Part shown: in pieces, positions 44,336-54,130 of the stretch | How positions within the stretch are numbered: position 1 is the first letter of the stretch | Layout of the letters: each line of letters starts with the position of its first letter | Assembly: GCF_000332335.1 (NCBI RefSeq) | Contig: NZ_KB235948.1 | Span: 1,569,282-1,633,281, forward strand | Length of the DNA: 64,000 nt | Reading direction: 5' to 3' | DNA from: Kamptonema formosum PCC 10802 | Lineage (GTDB): Bacteria; Cyanobacteriota; Cyanobacteriia; Cyanobacteriales; Oscillatoriaceae | Made by a program: the position numbers and the translations under genes | The notes under the pieces: generated by a model | Databases searched by the model: none | What the model was told of the DNA's origin: nothing | What the model saw: the letters and a program-made list of their open reading frames with translations, nothing else

Positions 44336-47212
44336 TCACTTCTTCAGCAATTTAAGAATCTTTTCAAACTCGAAGTTATTGGCTAAATCGGCTAGAGTTA
44401 TCGCCAGCGGAGCGTGTTCAGGAGGAATGTCTTCCAGCAATTTCAATATTATATCATCGCTGCCATAGCGTGCTGCCTGGCTCACCTCTCCCACCCACTC
44501 AGGCGACATCTGCGCCAGGTGGGGGCTCAGGTCTGCCGGTGTGGGAATCGCTTCGGTGTTTGGCTTGCCGGCTTTGATATTGCTGCTTTCTTCTTCATAA
44601 ATATACAGCACCCCTAAATGCTGGCCTACTTTTTGCAAAAGATGGTCTCTTTGGAAAGGTTTGCGAATAAAATCATCGCAACCGGCTGCCAAAATCTCCG
44701 AGCGCTCTCGCTCAAAGACGCTGGCGGTCAGGGCAATAATGGCTGCCGGCTCCCCTCTCAAATGGGATTTAATTTGTTTGGTCGCTTCGTAGCCGTCCAT
44801 CACCGGCATTCGCATATCCATCAGAATTAAGTGCGGCTGCCAACTCTCCCAAACCTCAATGGCTTCCTTGCCATTCTCGGCTTCTCGCATCTGGAAGCCT
44901 GCGGAGGTGAGAATGTGCGCCAGAAGCAGGCGGCTTTCGGGTCGGTCGTCTACCGCCAAAATGCGATATTGAGGCTGGTTGGGCGCGAGGTGGAGAATCT
45001 TGCGGTGGGGAAGCTGAGCCTGGATTTCAGTCGAGTCAGCGGGCTTTACTTGGATATCAAAGGTAAAGGTGCTGCCCCGACTCACCGCACTGCTGGCGGC
45101 GATATCTCCCCCCATCAGCCGCACGAATTTTCGGCTGATGGGCAAACCTAAACCGGTGCCTTGCTGGGATTTCCAGCCCGTTTCGGTTTGGGCGAAGGAT
45201 TCAAATAATTTGTCCATTTCTTCTAGGGCAATCCCGGGGCCGGTGTCTGAAACTTCAAAGATAATTGGGCGCGGGGCATTGGGCGCGGGGCATTGGGCGC
45301 GGGGCATTGGAGATTTTGGATTGGGAATTGAGAATTGATTGTTTTGCTCGGTGTCCGATGCCTGATGCCCTACGCCCCATGCGCTATCCCCCACTCTCAC
45401 CCGCAGCGTGACGCTGCCTTCTTGCGTAAATTTGATGGCGTTTCCCAAGATGTTAATCAAAACCTGGCGCAATTTGCCCTCATCGGAGCGCACAAATTGG
45501 GGGAGGTTTTTGTCGGTTTCAAAACTCAGCTGCAACCCTTTTGCTTCCGCCTTCAATTGCAGCATCTGTTTCAAACTGTCAAGCAGGGCAATTAAATCAA
45601 AGCTACTTTCATGCAGCGGGCTCTTGCCGGCTTCGATTTTGGACATTTCTAGAATGTCGTTGATCAGTTCCAGCAGGTGAGAGCCCGCGCCGTTGATAAT
45701 TTTCAGCTGTTGCTGGTTTTTGGGGGACAGGGATTTGTCGGCGCTCATCACTTGCGTGAACCCTAAGATAGCGTTGAGCGGCGTGCGCAGTTCGTGGCTC
45801 ATATTTGCCAGGAATTGGCTTTTGGCTGTGCTGGCGGCTTCTGCGGCTTCTTTCGCTGCGGCTAATTCTACCTCGGTTTGTTTGAGTTCAGTAATATCGA
45901 TTTCAATTCCATCCCAAACGGTTCCCCCATCGGGGAGCCGGCGGGGAGCGCAGCGAAGCTGCAACCACTGAAGATCGCCTCGCTCTGTTCGCTTGCGCAG
46001 CTGCATCTCGAAACCGGCTAGGGTGCCGGCTGACTCAGCGAGCAGCTGCTGCAACAGCAGGCGGTCCCCCTCAACCAGTGAAGCGTACAGCAGCGCCGGC
46101 TCTTGCATGACGGTTTCAGGAGCGATTCCGAACAGGCGCTCCACACCGGCACTGATATAGGAGAAGTAAATTCGCCCGCTCGGTTCTTGAACCAGCTGGT
46201 AGATGAACCCTTTCGGCAGGCGATCTCCGAGAGAGCGCAGCACCGACTCGCGCTCTTGCAGGGCGAGTTCTACTTGTTTGCGATCGCTAATTTCCATGAC
46301 AACCGCTCCCACACTAGACGGGAGTTCCTCCGAGTCAGGAATAGGAAAGCACGAAACGAGCCAGTAGCGTCTAAACCCTTGCTGGTTAGAAATATTGCAG
46401 CTTATTTCCACATTTAAAATCGTTTTTTTCTCACTCAGCGCTTTCTCGTAGAGCGGTTCCAGCGCCGGTGCCAGCTCGGGCAAAACTTCCCGAATCGTTT
46501 TCCCAATATGTTCCTCGGCGGATAAACCGCCGATCTGCGCCAGAACTTGATTGATTTGCCTGAATCGCATTTGCCGGTCGGCAACGCACAGTCCCACCGG
46601 CGCAGAGGTAAAAAAAGCATTCAGCTGAGCTTCGCTGCGCCGCAAGGCTTCGGTTCGCTCGGCCACTTGAGTTTCTAGAGTGCGGCTGTAGTCTTTTAAT
46701 TTTTTCTCTGCCTCGGCAAGTTGCGCAATTAAGGCGGCTTGTTCGCGGTTGGCGTGTTCCAGAGCCCGATTCAATTGCAACAGTTGGGAATTTTTTTCGG
46801 CCAGTTCTTTTTCCTGCAAATAACTTTGCAAGGCTTCTCTGACCGTCAGGCGCAAGTCTTCCGCCTGCCAGGGTTTGGCCATATAGCGGTAGAGCTTGCC
46901 GTAATTAATCGCATTGGCAACACCGGATATATCCGCTTGCCCAGTCAGCATGACCGTGCGAGTTTTTGGCGACATTTCGTGGGCCCGCTTCAGAAATTCG
47001 TCCCCTTTCATATCCCGCATGATGTAGTCGGCAATCACAACCGCCACCTCGCACTCATCTTGCAACAGTTCTGAGATAACTTCCAGCGCCTCATTCCCGC
47101 CTTCAGCGATTTCCAGCGAGCACTCATCGCCAAATGCGGCTTCCAGTTCGATTTTCAAACTGTCTAGAATCGTGGCATCGTCATCAACGCAGATAATGAA
47201 AGGTGAATTCAT
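44336..47212 (-). CDS. Hybrid histidine kinase REC-PAS-PAS-HisKA-HATPase-REC
   Basis: This 958-aa cytosolic signalling protein starts with a receiver domain (phospho-acceptor D62 in VIADYIMRDMKG). A coiled coil follows, then two PAS domains (~195-310 and ~325-445), a HisKA domain with H473 in MSHELRTPLN, and a HATPase with N591 and DTGPG at 656-660. A second receiver (D799 in LMDMRMPVMDG) and a C-terminal tail follow. A ~40-residue proline/asparagine-rich insert (about 609-648, with NPKSPMPRAQ) interrupts the ATPase between the N and G1 boxes. Its first receiver is clearly paralogous to the small receiver encoded upstream. The ATG at 47212 fits the receiver start. Confidence 0.92.
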   Translation of the reverse strand: MNSPFIICVDDDATILDSLKIELEAAFGDECSLEIAEGGNEALEVISELLQDECEVAVVIADYIMRDMKGDEFLKRAHEMSPKTRTVMLTGQADISGVANAINYGKLYRYMAKPWQAEDLRLTVREALQSYLQEKELAEKNSQLLQLNRALEHANREQAALIAQLAEAEKKLKDYSRTLETQVAERTEALRRSEAQLNAFFTSAPVGLCVADRQMRFRQINQVLAQIGGLSAEEHIGKTIREVLPELAPALEPLYEKALSEKKTILNVEISCNISNQQGFRRYWLVSCFPIPDSEELPSSVGAVVMEISDRKQVELALQERESVLRSLGDRLPKGFIYQLVQEPSGRIYFSYISAGVERLFGIAPETVMQEPALLYASLVEGDRLLLQQLLAESAGTLAGFEMQLRKRTERGDLQWLQLRCAPRRLPDGGTVWDGIEIDITELKQTEVELAAAKEAAEAASTAKSQFLANMSHELRTPLNAILGFTQVMSADKSLSPKNQQQLKIINGAGSHLLELINDILEMSKIEAGKSPLHESSFDLIALLDSLKQMLQLKAEAKGLQLSFETDKNLPQFVRSDEGKLRQVLINILGNAIKFTQEGSVTLRVRVGDSAWGVGHQASDTEQNNQFSIPNPKSPMPRAQCPAPNAPRPIIFEVSDTGPGIALEEMDKLFESFAQTETGWKSQQGTGLGLPISRKFVRLMGGDIAASSAVSRGSTFTFDIQVKPADSTEIQAQLPHRKILHLAPNQPQYRILAVDDRPESRLLLAHILTSAGFQMREAENGKEAIEVWESWQPHLILMDMRMPVMDGYEATKQIKSHLRGEPAAIIALTASVFERERSEILAAGCDDFIRKPFQRDHLLQKVGQHLGVLYIYEEESSNIKAGKPNTEAIPTPADLSPHLAQMSPEWVGEVSQAARYGSDDIILKLLEDIPPEHAPLAITLADLANNFEFEKILKLLKK

Positions 47213-47367
47213 AAAAATTAAGGGTTTCGCTCTCATCTACAGTTGGCAGCGGGGATTAAATAGCTCTAGCAGTTAGAAATGATTTGGCCATCCCTCTCTC
47301 TTTTCTTTCCTTGGCGCTCCTTCACGGCGGCGGTTCCCCAAACCTAATCCCCAATCCATTATACCCG

Positions 47368-47769
47368 CTATAACAACTCTCCCTCCAGCGCCAAATTAAT
47401 CGCCGATATTAATTCCTGACTCTTCCAGGGTTTGTACAAGCAATGAGAGAGCGCCGCGTACTGCTTGGCCTTTTCGATCGCCTGCGAATCCGCTTGGCCC
47501 GTTAGCATGATGGAACTGATTTCCGGAAATTTATTGTGAACTTCAATTAAAAGCTCATCTCCTTTCATTCCGGGCATTAACCAATCGGAGACTATCGCCA
47601 CAATCGCCACCCCCTCCTCCCGCAGTTCCTCTATCAATTCTAGCGCTTCCTCGCCACTCTCTGCAAATTCGTAAAGAAAATTCTCTCCAAAGGCAGAGCG
47701 GAGCTCTATCTCCAAACTGCTCAAAACCATCACTTCATCATCAACGCATAAAATCGCTGTTTTGGACAT
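47368..47769 (-). CDS. Single-domain response regulator
   Basis: The 133-aa product is a stand-alone receiver. Acidic residues near ILCVDDE, the phospho-acceptor D62 in VSDWLMPGMKGDE, the T/S in IMLTGQAD and the K in YKPWKS are all present. The ATG at 47769 has a strong AGGAGAT Shine-Dalgarno; an in-frame upstream start is not needed. It lies 17 bp after the giant kinase gene and 155 bp before the hybrid kinase. It is similar to that hybrid's N-terminal receiver (SSLEIELRSAFGEN against DSLKIELEAAFGDE), suggesting duplication. Confidence 0.93.
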   Translation of the reverse strand: MSKTAILCVDDEVMVLSSLEIELRSAFGENFLYEFAESGEEALELIEELREEGVAIVAIVSDWLMPGMKGDELLIEVHNKFPEISSIMLTGQADSQAIEKAKQYAALSHCLYKPWKSQELISAINLALEGELL

Positions 47770-47786
47770 GGCTGGATCTCCTGGGT

Positions 47787-50700
47787 TCAAGTCAGGGGCA
47801 AAAATACGCTAAAGGTCGTTCGCCCCGGTACTGATTCTACTTCAATTTTTCCCCGGTGCTTCTCCTCGACAATTTTCTTAACAATATGCAGCCCCAAACC
47901 GCTGCCTTCTCCGGGGGGCTTGGTGGTGAAAAAGGGCTGAAAGATTTTCGGCAGGATCTCCGGTGGGATGCCCCGCCCGCTGTCGGTGATGCTGACTTGG
48001 ATGCCGCCCTCTCGCCGGCGGATGTCAGCGGTTAGCGTCCCCTGACAGTCCATCGCTTGTAAAGCATTGTGAATCAGATTCGTCCAGACTTGATTGAGTT
48101 CGTCGGGGTAGCACAGGACAGCCGGCACGCCCTCTTCATAATTCTTAATCACTTGTACGCCCTGTTTGAGCTGGTTGTGATAGAGCGTGAGTACAGTTTC
48201 AATGCCTTCTACAATCTGCGCCTCCACTGGAATGCCTGTCATATTATACCGGGCGTAGGTTTTTAAGGCAAACACGACTTTGCCGGCCCTTTCGGCAGCG
48301 GTGGCAATGGTGCGGATGCTGGTTTGGGCGTTCGCCACCTGGTAGGCAGTTTTTAAGATCGTTTCGCCCTCCGGATCTCTTAACAGCGGCAGGAAAGGCT
48401 CGATATTGTCCCAAACGCCGGTGCCCAGTAAAAGATTGGCAACGGAGGCGGCGTTCTCGATGCTGTGGGATTCCAGCTGCTGCGCCAAAGCCTTTTTGAT
48501 TTGCCGCTGCTCGCGCGTGGACAGGGGAGCCACCGGCTGGCTTGCGGCTCGCAGCAGTGCCAGGAAATGACCTTGAGATGCCGGTTCGAGCCGCTGCCAA
48601 AAAGCCAGAAGCGGCTCCAGGGAGTCATTCCAGAAACAGGCCAGATTTCTGGCCGACGAGGCGATCGCGCCTAAGGGCGTGTTAATTTCGTGGGCGACTC
48701 CAGCAACCAGCTGTCCTAAAGCCGCCATTTTTTCCGATTGAATCAGCTCTTCTTGCGTCGCTTTCAGAGATTCCAGAGCGCTTGTCAGTTCTTGAGTGCG
48801 TTCCGCCACCCGATCTTCCAGAGTGCGGCTGTAATCCGCCAAAACTTTCTGAGCTCGCACCCGATCGGTGATGTCGTGAAAAGCGTTGAGAGCCGAGATA
48901 ACATTGCCTCGTTCGTCGAAAACCGGAATGCTGCGCACCTCAAAGAGGAAACTCTTGCCCTCTGCGCGAAACTCCAAATCGTCAACTGTAAGGGTTTCGC
49001 CTTTAATCGCCCGCATAGCGGGAAGTTGCTCGGTGGGGTAAAGCCGGTCAGTTCCAGCAACATAAATGTGATACGCTTCTGACAGCTTTTCGCCGGCAGC
49101 CTGTGGTGGAGCCTCCAGGAGCAGCAAGCGCTTTCCGGCTGTATTCATGTAAGTGACTTGCCCTGTGGTGTCGTGAACCGCAACTCCCACCGGCATTGCT
49201 TCTAACAATTGCGCCAGTTTGGCTTCACTCGCACGCACTCGCGCGTACAGTTTTGCGTTTTCAATCGAAATCGCCGCCTGCGCCGCCAGCAGAGAGAGCA
49301 CTTCCAATCTGTCCGGCGTAAATGCGCCGGCGGTGAGATTATTTTCCAGATAAAGCACGCCCACCAATTTGCTCTGATTCAGCAGCGGCGAGCACAGCAC
49401 CGATTTCGGCTGCTGTTTGCGGATGTAAGCGTCGCGCGTGAAATTGCCTTGCTTGGCGGCATCGCTCAAAACGACACTTTCTGTGGTGCGAATCACATAA
49501 TTCACAATTCCATAAGACAGCACAGCCGTTTCGCTGCTGTCACCGGCGCTTTCCAGAGAGATAGAGCGCCAAACCGCACCGGCATCTGAGTCACTCGCAA
49601 CGCACCCCTCAATCACCCACCACTGCTCGTCTCGCTCCATCAGCAGATAGCCTTTTTCCGCCCCCGCATTTTCCACCGCCAATTTTATCAGTTTAGCCAC
49701 CAAACTGTCCAGCGCCATCTCTTGAGAGAGCGTTTGCGAAGCCTTCAAAATGCTGGTCAAGTCCAAAGCAGCCGTGACGGTGCCCCCGCTGGTGGCAGAC
49801 GAAATAGTGACAGCAGTTTGAGTTGAACCCGACGACTTAGCCACAAAAAACTGCGGGTGCTGTTCTTGCAAATCCCTGACCTTACCCGCCGCCCCCCAGA
49901 GCGTGTAACAGTAGTGAGCTTTCGTCATATAGGTTTGGGCAATTTCTTCCAAACCCCGCTCCAGATAAAACTCTGCAGCTCGCTCATACGAGAGCGCCTC
50001 TTCGTGAAGATATCCGTGTTCCCTGGCTCCTTTAATCGCGCGATCGTAAAATTCCCCAGCTTTCCAGTTCTCTCCCAGAACTCTCGCCTTTTCCGCCTCT
50101 ACAAGATCGTATTTGTGCAGGTAATTCGCCGGCGCGCTAACCGCCCAACCGCCGATTCGGTTTTGGTTCTCTTCTACCACCTTCAGGTATTCTACCTGCT
50201 GGCTGGGATCAGCGGTGGCACAGATTGCCAGCAGCGCCAGAGAATAGTAAAAAAGAATTTGGCCGCGAAACTGCAGCGAAGAGAAGGCCACCTCGCACTC
50301 AGCCACCAACCGGGCGCTGGCTGCCGCTTGTTCGGGATCGTTAAACACATAGCAGAGAATGGTTTTAGCCAGCTGCACGCACAGCACGAAAAACCTGTGA
50401 TTCTTGGCCAGATAAACCGGCACCCGTTCAGTCTCATCGAACCATTCCCCTATCAGCTTTTTGGGGTCGCCGGCTTGGCCACTCAAGTTCAGCGCCAGTT
50501 GCCCCCATATCTGGTTGTACTGGAGCTGAATTCCTTGTTTCAGCTTGTGAATCAGACTTATGGACTGCGCGTGTTTTTGGCAGGCGCTGGCTAAATTTTC
50601 TCCCACGAACAGCGTAATGGTGCTGTATTCCATCGCCGAATAGCAAGTGTATTCCAGATCCCCAACTTCTAGCCCCAATTTAAAAGTGGCCCGCAAGCCC

Positions 50701-53678
50701 TCTATGCATTCAGCCGCCGGTTCCTTCCAGTGCCGGATAAAAGCATTAAAGACGTGGCCCACCTTACATTTGGTGTCAGCGCTGTCAAACTTATCCAATA
50801 ACCTTACCCCCAGCAGGCCCAGCTGGTAGCCCAACTCGATATCTCCCAGCACCCCGCAAAGATTAGAGCCATAATAAGCGTAGGCAAAAGGAGCCTGGGG
50901 CGAATTTCCATACTCAACCGACAGCTCCACCATTGTAATGGCCATCTGGGGCAGGAGTTCCGGACTCACAGCAACTGTCGTCCCCCAGATATTCATCAAA
51001 AGCTGCATGGCAGCCAATTTATACGGATCGGTCATCGCAGGCAGGTTGTATAAATCCGCCACATTCAGATTTGGCAGGTTTTGCAGCTGCGAGCCAGACA
51101 GAGTAACCCCCAGCATTTCCAGCACTTCCAGCGTGGTATCGAGGGCAGTTCGCGGCTGGTTTTGGCCGCTGTAAGACTGTATCCGGATTTGATAGACCTT
51201 AATTTTTTCCAGCAGGGATCGAGCGGTCTGCAAAATCTCCTGAGAGAGTCTTTCCACTTCCTGATAGTGCAGCTGTAAATATTCTGCTTCCAGCGCTTCC
51301 ACCGAAAGATTCAGCGTCAGCTCATACCAACTCTCCCACCGGCTTTCTCCCAAAAGGTCCAGCCCCTTCTTAAAATACCTGCCGGCTGACTCATACGCCG
51401 TTGCCGACTTGGCTTTTTTCCCGGATCTCCCATTCAACTCGGCTAGCTTGACCTTTTCTGTCTCCCCCTCAATCAAGGGGCTGCCTTCATTCAGCTGGTT
51501 GACGATATCAAAAATCCGGTCTTCCAGGTGTTCTGACGGAGTGCTGGCTAAAAGCAGCCGGCCAATTTGCAAGTGCGTCGCCTGTTTTTGGCTTTCCTCA
51601 ATTAAGGAATAAGCCGCTTGCTGCACGCGATCGTGCGGGAATTTAAACTTGGCCTCACCGGCGAGCGTCTCATCTGCCGGTGTCACCGTTTTGTAATTGG
51701 CATTCAAAGGAACAGCCAGCCCCTCTCGCAGCGCTGGGAAGAAATCCCCCAAAACAGCTGCCGGCGGTTGCTCGCAGATCACCGCCAAAGTGGCGAGGTC
51801 GAAGCTGTTGCCAATGCAAGCCGCCAGCTGCAAGACGGTTTGAGTCCTGGGTGCTAATTTGCCAATCTTCCCCGCCATCAAAACCACCGCACTGTCGGTG
51901 ATGTCCTTGGCTTGGATTTGGCCCAAATCCCACTGCCACTTGCGCTCGCTGCGAGCGAAGGTTAGCAGCCCTTCCGTGTGAAGCGATTTCAAAAATTCAA
52001 CCGTAAAAAACGCATTGCCCTGGGTTTTCTGGCCAACCAAATCGCTCAGCGGCTGGCTCTCGCTGGGCGAGCACGCTAAAGTCTCGGCAATTAAAGCGCT
52101 GACATCGGAATCGCTCAAGTTGTCCAAATGAATCCATGACACCAGCCCCGATTCTTTTTCGATCTCTTCTAACGTCATGACCAGCGTGCCGGTGGCGTCC
52201 ACTTCGCTGTCGCGATACGCGCCCAGTACCAGCAAATGCCCAATCTCCTCATCGCTCATTAAGGTTTTGAGCAGGCTCAGCGATGCCCCATCCGCCCACT
52301 GCAAGTCATCGATAAATAAGACCAGGGGGTGTGCCGGCTGGCTGATGGCTTTGATAAAATTTTGACAGACCAAGTTAAACCGGTTTTGCGCTTCTTGCGC
52401 GCCGACTTGGGCCACCGGCGGCTGCGGGCCAATCGCTCGTTCCAGGTGGGGGATCGCCTCTATCAAAACCTGTCCGTTGCTGCCAACAGCCCCCAGGATT
52501 TTCTCTCGCCACTCGTTTAATACGGCGTCATTTTCCGCCAGCAGCCGGTCGCACAATTCATTAAAAGCTTGCGAGATGGCATAATAAGGAATGTTGCGGT
52601 TGTACTGGTCAAACTTGCCGGCGATGAAATTCCCGCGTTTGGCGGTAATCGGTTTGTGCACCTCACTGACTGCTGCCGTTTTGCCGGCACCGGCAGCCCC
52701 CGTCACCAGCAGCATTTCCCGGGTGCCGGTGCTGACTCTCTCAAAGGCCGCCAGCAAAGTTTCTATCTGGATATCGCGCCCGTACAGTTTCTGCGAAATA
52801 TGAAATTTATCTGAAATATCCGCAGCCCCGAGAGGGAACGCATCTATTTCCCCTTTTGCCTGCAATTGCTGCAGGCACACCTCTAAATCTGCTTTTATAC
52901 CGTCAGCTGACTTGTAGCGATCTTCGGCGTTTTTTGCCATCAGTTTCAATATTATCTCGGAAACCGCCGCCGGGATGTCCGATTTCACGGCGTGGGGCGG
53001 GCGCGGCTGTTTGGCAATGTGGCTGTGGACTAATTCAAGCGGATCGCCACTCTGAAATGGCTCGCACCCCGCCAGCAATTTGTAAAAAGTCACGCCCAGG
53101 GAGTAAAAATCGCTGCGCCAGTCGATCGCCCGATTCATCCGTCCCGTCTGTTCGGGCGAGATGTAGGTGAGAGTCCCTTCCAAGACATTAGGGCTTCTAA
53201 ACGTTGAGTTTTCCCGCGACAGGACGGTGGAGATGCCAAAGTCGATAATCTTGACTTGTCCGGTGGTGGGGTTGAAGAGGATGTTGCTGGGATTGATATC
53301 TTTGTGTATAATATTAGCAGCGTGAATGTCGCCTAAGATTTCCGTGACAGATATCGCTAATTTCAAAAACTCCGCTAATTCGATCCGCCCCGCCAGTCCC
53401 AGCCGCTCCAAAGAGTCGCTGCCAAAGTCTTCTAAAATCATCACCGAGCGCTGCCCGTCACTTTCCAGGGCGATCGCCCGCACGGCACCCGCCACCTTTA
53501 AGGAGCGCGTCAGTTCATATTCCCGCTTGAACCAAGCCAAACGCTCTGGCGGCGGATAGGGCTCTTTGAGCATTTTCAGGACAGCCGGCTCCCCAGACTT
53601 TCCGACGCCCCGATATACCAGGGAATATTGGCTTTCATAGAGCTTTTGTGTGATTTGTATTCCTGCAACCGTCAGCAT
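47787..53678 (-). CDS. Giant Ser/Thr kinase-AAA ATPase-GAF-PAS-histidine kinase
   Basis: This 1963-aa protein begins with a protein-kinase domain (K35, H125-K-D127, N132, D146-F-G148, then ISPEQTGRMNR). A predicted ATPase domain follows with P-loop GAAGAGKT (327-334), then a long helical repeat region. Next come a GAF domain (~DSLVAKLIKLAVENAGAEKG) and a PAS domain. The histidine-kinase end carries H1663 in AGVAHEINTPL and ATPase boxes NLIHNALQAM, DSGRGI and GEGSGLGL. This layout is the known cyanobacterial/actinobacterial dual kinase type. The ATG at 53678 matches the family N-terminus. It heads an operon with the small receiver and probably the hybrid kinase downstream. Confidence 0.93.
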   Translation of the reverse strand: MLTVAGIQITQKLYESQYSLVYRGVGKSGEPAVLKMLKEPYPPPERLAWFKREYELTRSLKVAGAVRAIALESDGQRSVMILEDFGSDSLERLGLAGRIELAEFLKLAISVTEILGDIHAANIIHKDINPSNILFNPTTGQVKIIDFGISTVLSRENSTFRSPNVLEGTLTYISPEQTGRMNRAIDWRSDFYSLGVTFYKLLAGCEPFQSGDPLELVHSHIAKQPRPPHAVKSDIPAAVSEIILKLMAKNAEDRYKSADGIKADLEVCLQQLQAKGEIDAFPLGAADISDKFHISQKLYGRDIQIETLLAAFERVSTGTREMLLVTGAAGAGKTAAVSEVHKPITAKRGNFIAGKFDQYNRNIPYYAISQAFNELCDRLLAENDAVLNEWREKILGAVGSNGQVLIEAIPHLERAIGPQPPVAQVGAQEAQNRFNLVCQNFIKAISQPAHPLVLFIDDLQWADGASLSLLKTLMSDEEIGHLLVLGAYRDSEVDATGTLVMTLEEIEKESGLVSWIHLDNLSDSDVSALIAETLACSPSESQPLSDLVGQKTQGNAFFTVEFLKSLHTEGLLTFARSERKWQWDLGQIQAKDITDSAVVLMAGKIGKLAPRTQTVLQLAACIGNSFDLATLAVICEQPPAAVLGDFFPALREGLAVPLNANYKTVTPADETLAGEAKFKFPHDRVQQAAYSLIEESQKQATHLQIGRLLLASTPSEHLEDRIFDIVNQLNEGSPLIEGETEKVKLAELNGRSGKKAKSATAYESAGRYFKKGLDLLGESRWESWYELTLNLSVEALEAEYLQLHYQEVERLSQEILQTARSLLEKIKVYQIRIQSYSGQNQPRTALDTTLEVLEMLGVTLSGSQLQNLPNLNVADLYNLPAMTDPYKLAAMQLLMNIWGTTVAVSPELLPQMAITMVELSVEYGNSPQAPFAYAYYGSNLCGVLGDIELGYQLGLLGVRLLDKFDSADTKCKVGHVFNAFIRHWKEPAAECIEGLRATFKLGLEVGDLEYTCYSAMEYSTITLFVGENLASACQKHAQSISLIHKLKQGIQLQYNQIWGQLALNLSGQAGDPKKLIGEWFDETERVPVYLAKNHRFFVLCVQLAKTILCYVFNDPEQAAASARLVAECEVAFSSLQFRGQILFYYSLALLAICATADPSQQVEYLKVVEENQNRIGGWAVSAPANYLHKYDLVEAEKARVLGENWKAGEFYDRAIKGAREHGYLHEEALSYERAAEFYLERGLEEIAQTYMTKAHYCYTLWGAAGKVRDLQEQHPQFFVAKSSGSTQTAVTISSATSGGTVTAALDLTSILKASQTLSQEMALDSLVAKLIKLAVENAGAEKGYLLMERDEQWWVIEGCVASDSDAGAVWRSISLESAGDSSETAVLSYGIVNYVIRTTESVVLSDAAKQGNFTRDAYIRKQQPKSVLCSPLLNQSKLVGVLYLENNLTAGAFTPDRLEVLSLLAAQAAISIENAKLYARVRASEAKLAQLLEAMPVGVAVHDTTGQVTYMNTAGKRLLLLEAPPQAAGEKLSEAYHIYVAGTDRLYPTEQLPAMRAIKGETLTVDDLEFRAEGKSFLFEVRSIPVFDERGNVISALNAFHDITDRVRAQKVLADYSRTLEDRVAERTQELTSALESLKATQEELIQSEKMAALGQLVAGVAHEINTPLGAIASSARNLACFWNDSLEPLLAFWQRLEPASQGHFLALLRAASQPVAPLSTREQRQIKKALAQQLESHSIENAASVANLLLGTGVWDNIEPFLPLLRDPEGETILKTAYQVANAQTSIRTIATAAERAGKVVFALKTYARYNMTGIPVEAQIVEGIETVLTLYHNQLKQGVQVIKNYEEGVPAVLCYPDELNQVWTNLIHNALQAMDCQGTLTADIRRREGGIQVSITDSGRGIPPEILPKIFQPFFTTKPPGEGSGLGLHIVKKIVEEKHRGKIEVESVPGRTTFSVFLPLT

Positions 53679-54130
53679 TTTAGTTGTGCGGATTAATACG
53701 TTTAAGTTTTGGAGAGCCGGCACTCAATTCAATGGAGGCGCGACCTGTCGCGTCTTGACGCTGGCTCTGCGTGCGGCAGTCGCGGCTCTGCGATAAACCG
53801 CGTTCCCGTTCCCCTGCCCCAGTGGGAAATTTGCGCTTTTCGCCGGTGGGCGAGCGCTGTTGCGGCACCCTGAATTGCCTCTGAATATAGCAGAGCCAAA
53901 TGATTTCTGAAATCCTCTCTCTTTTCTTTCCTTGGCGCTCTACCCAACGGGAAGCTGCTGGCGCATCTATGGCGTCTTGGCGGTTTCTTAAAAAGGCAAT
54001 CCTCCTGAGGTTGGCCTTGGAGCGGGGGGTAAGGGCAGGCACAGTGCCACTCGCACTACCCCTTTGGGGTTGGGACAAATCAATTAGACGCGCTATCGCA
54101 GAAAATCATATCACATGCCCCACGCCCGAT
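53679..54130. other. Intergenic region between signalling operons
   Basis: No gene is supported. It contains a cttggcgctc/ggcgtcttggcgg repeat at about 53926-53990 and a gcgcgacctgtcgcgtc-type inverted repeat near 53740. Confidence 0.45.
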
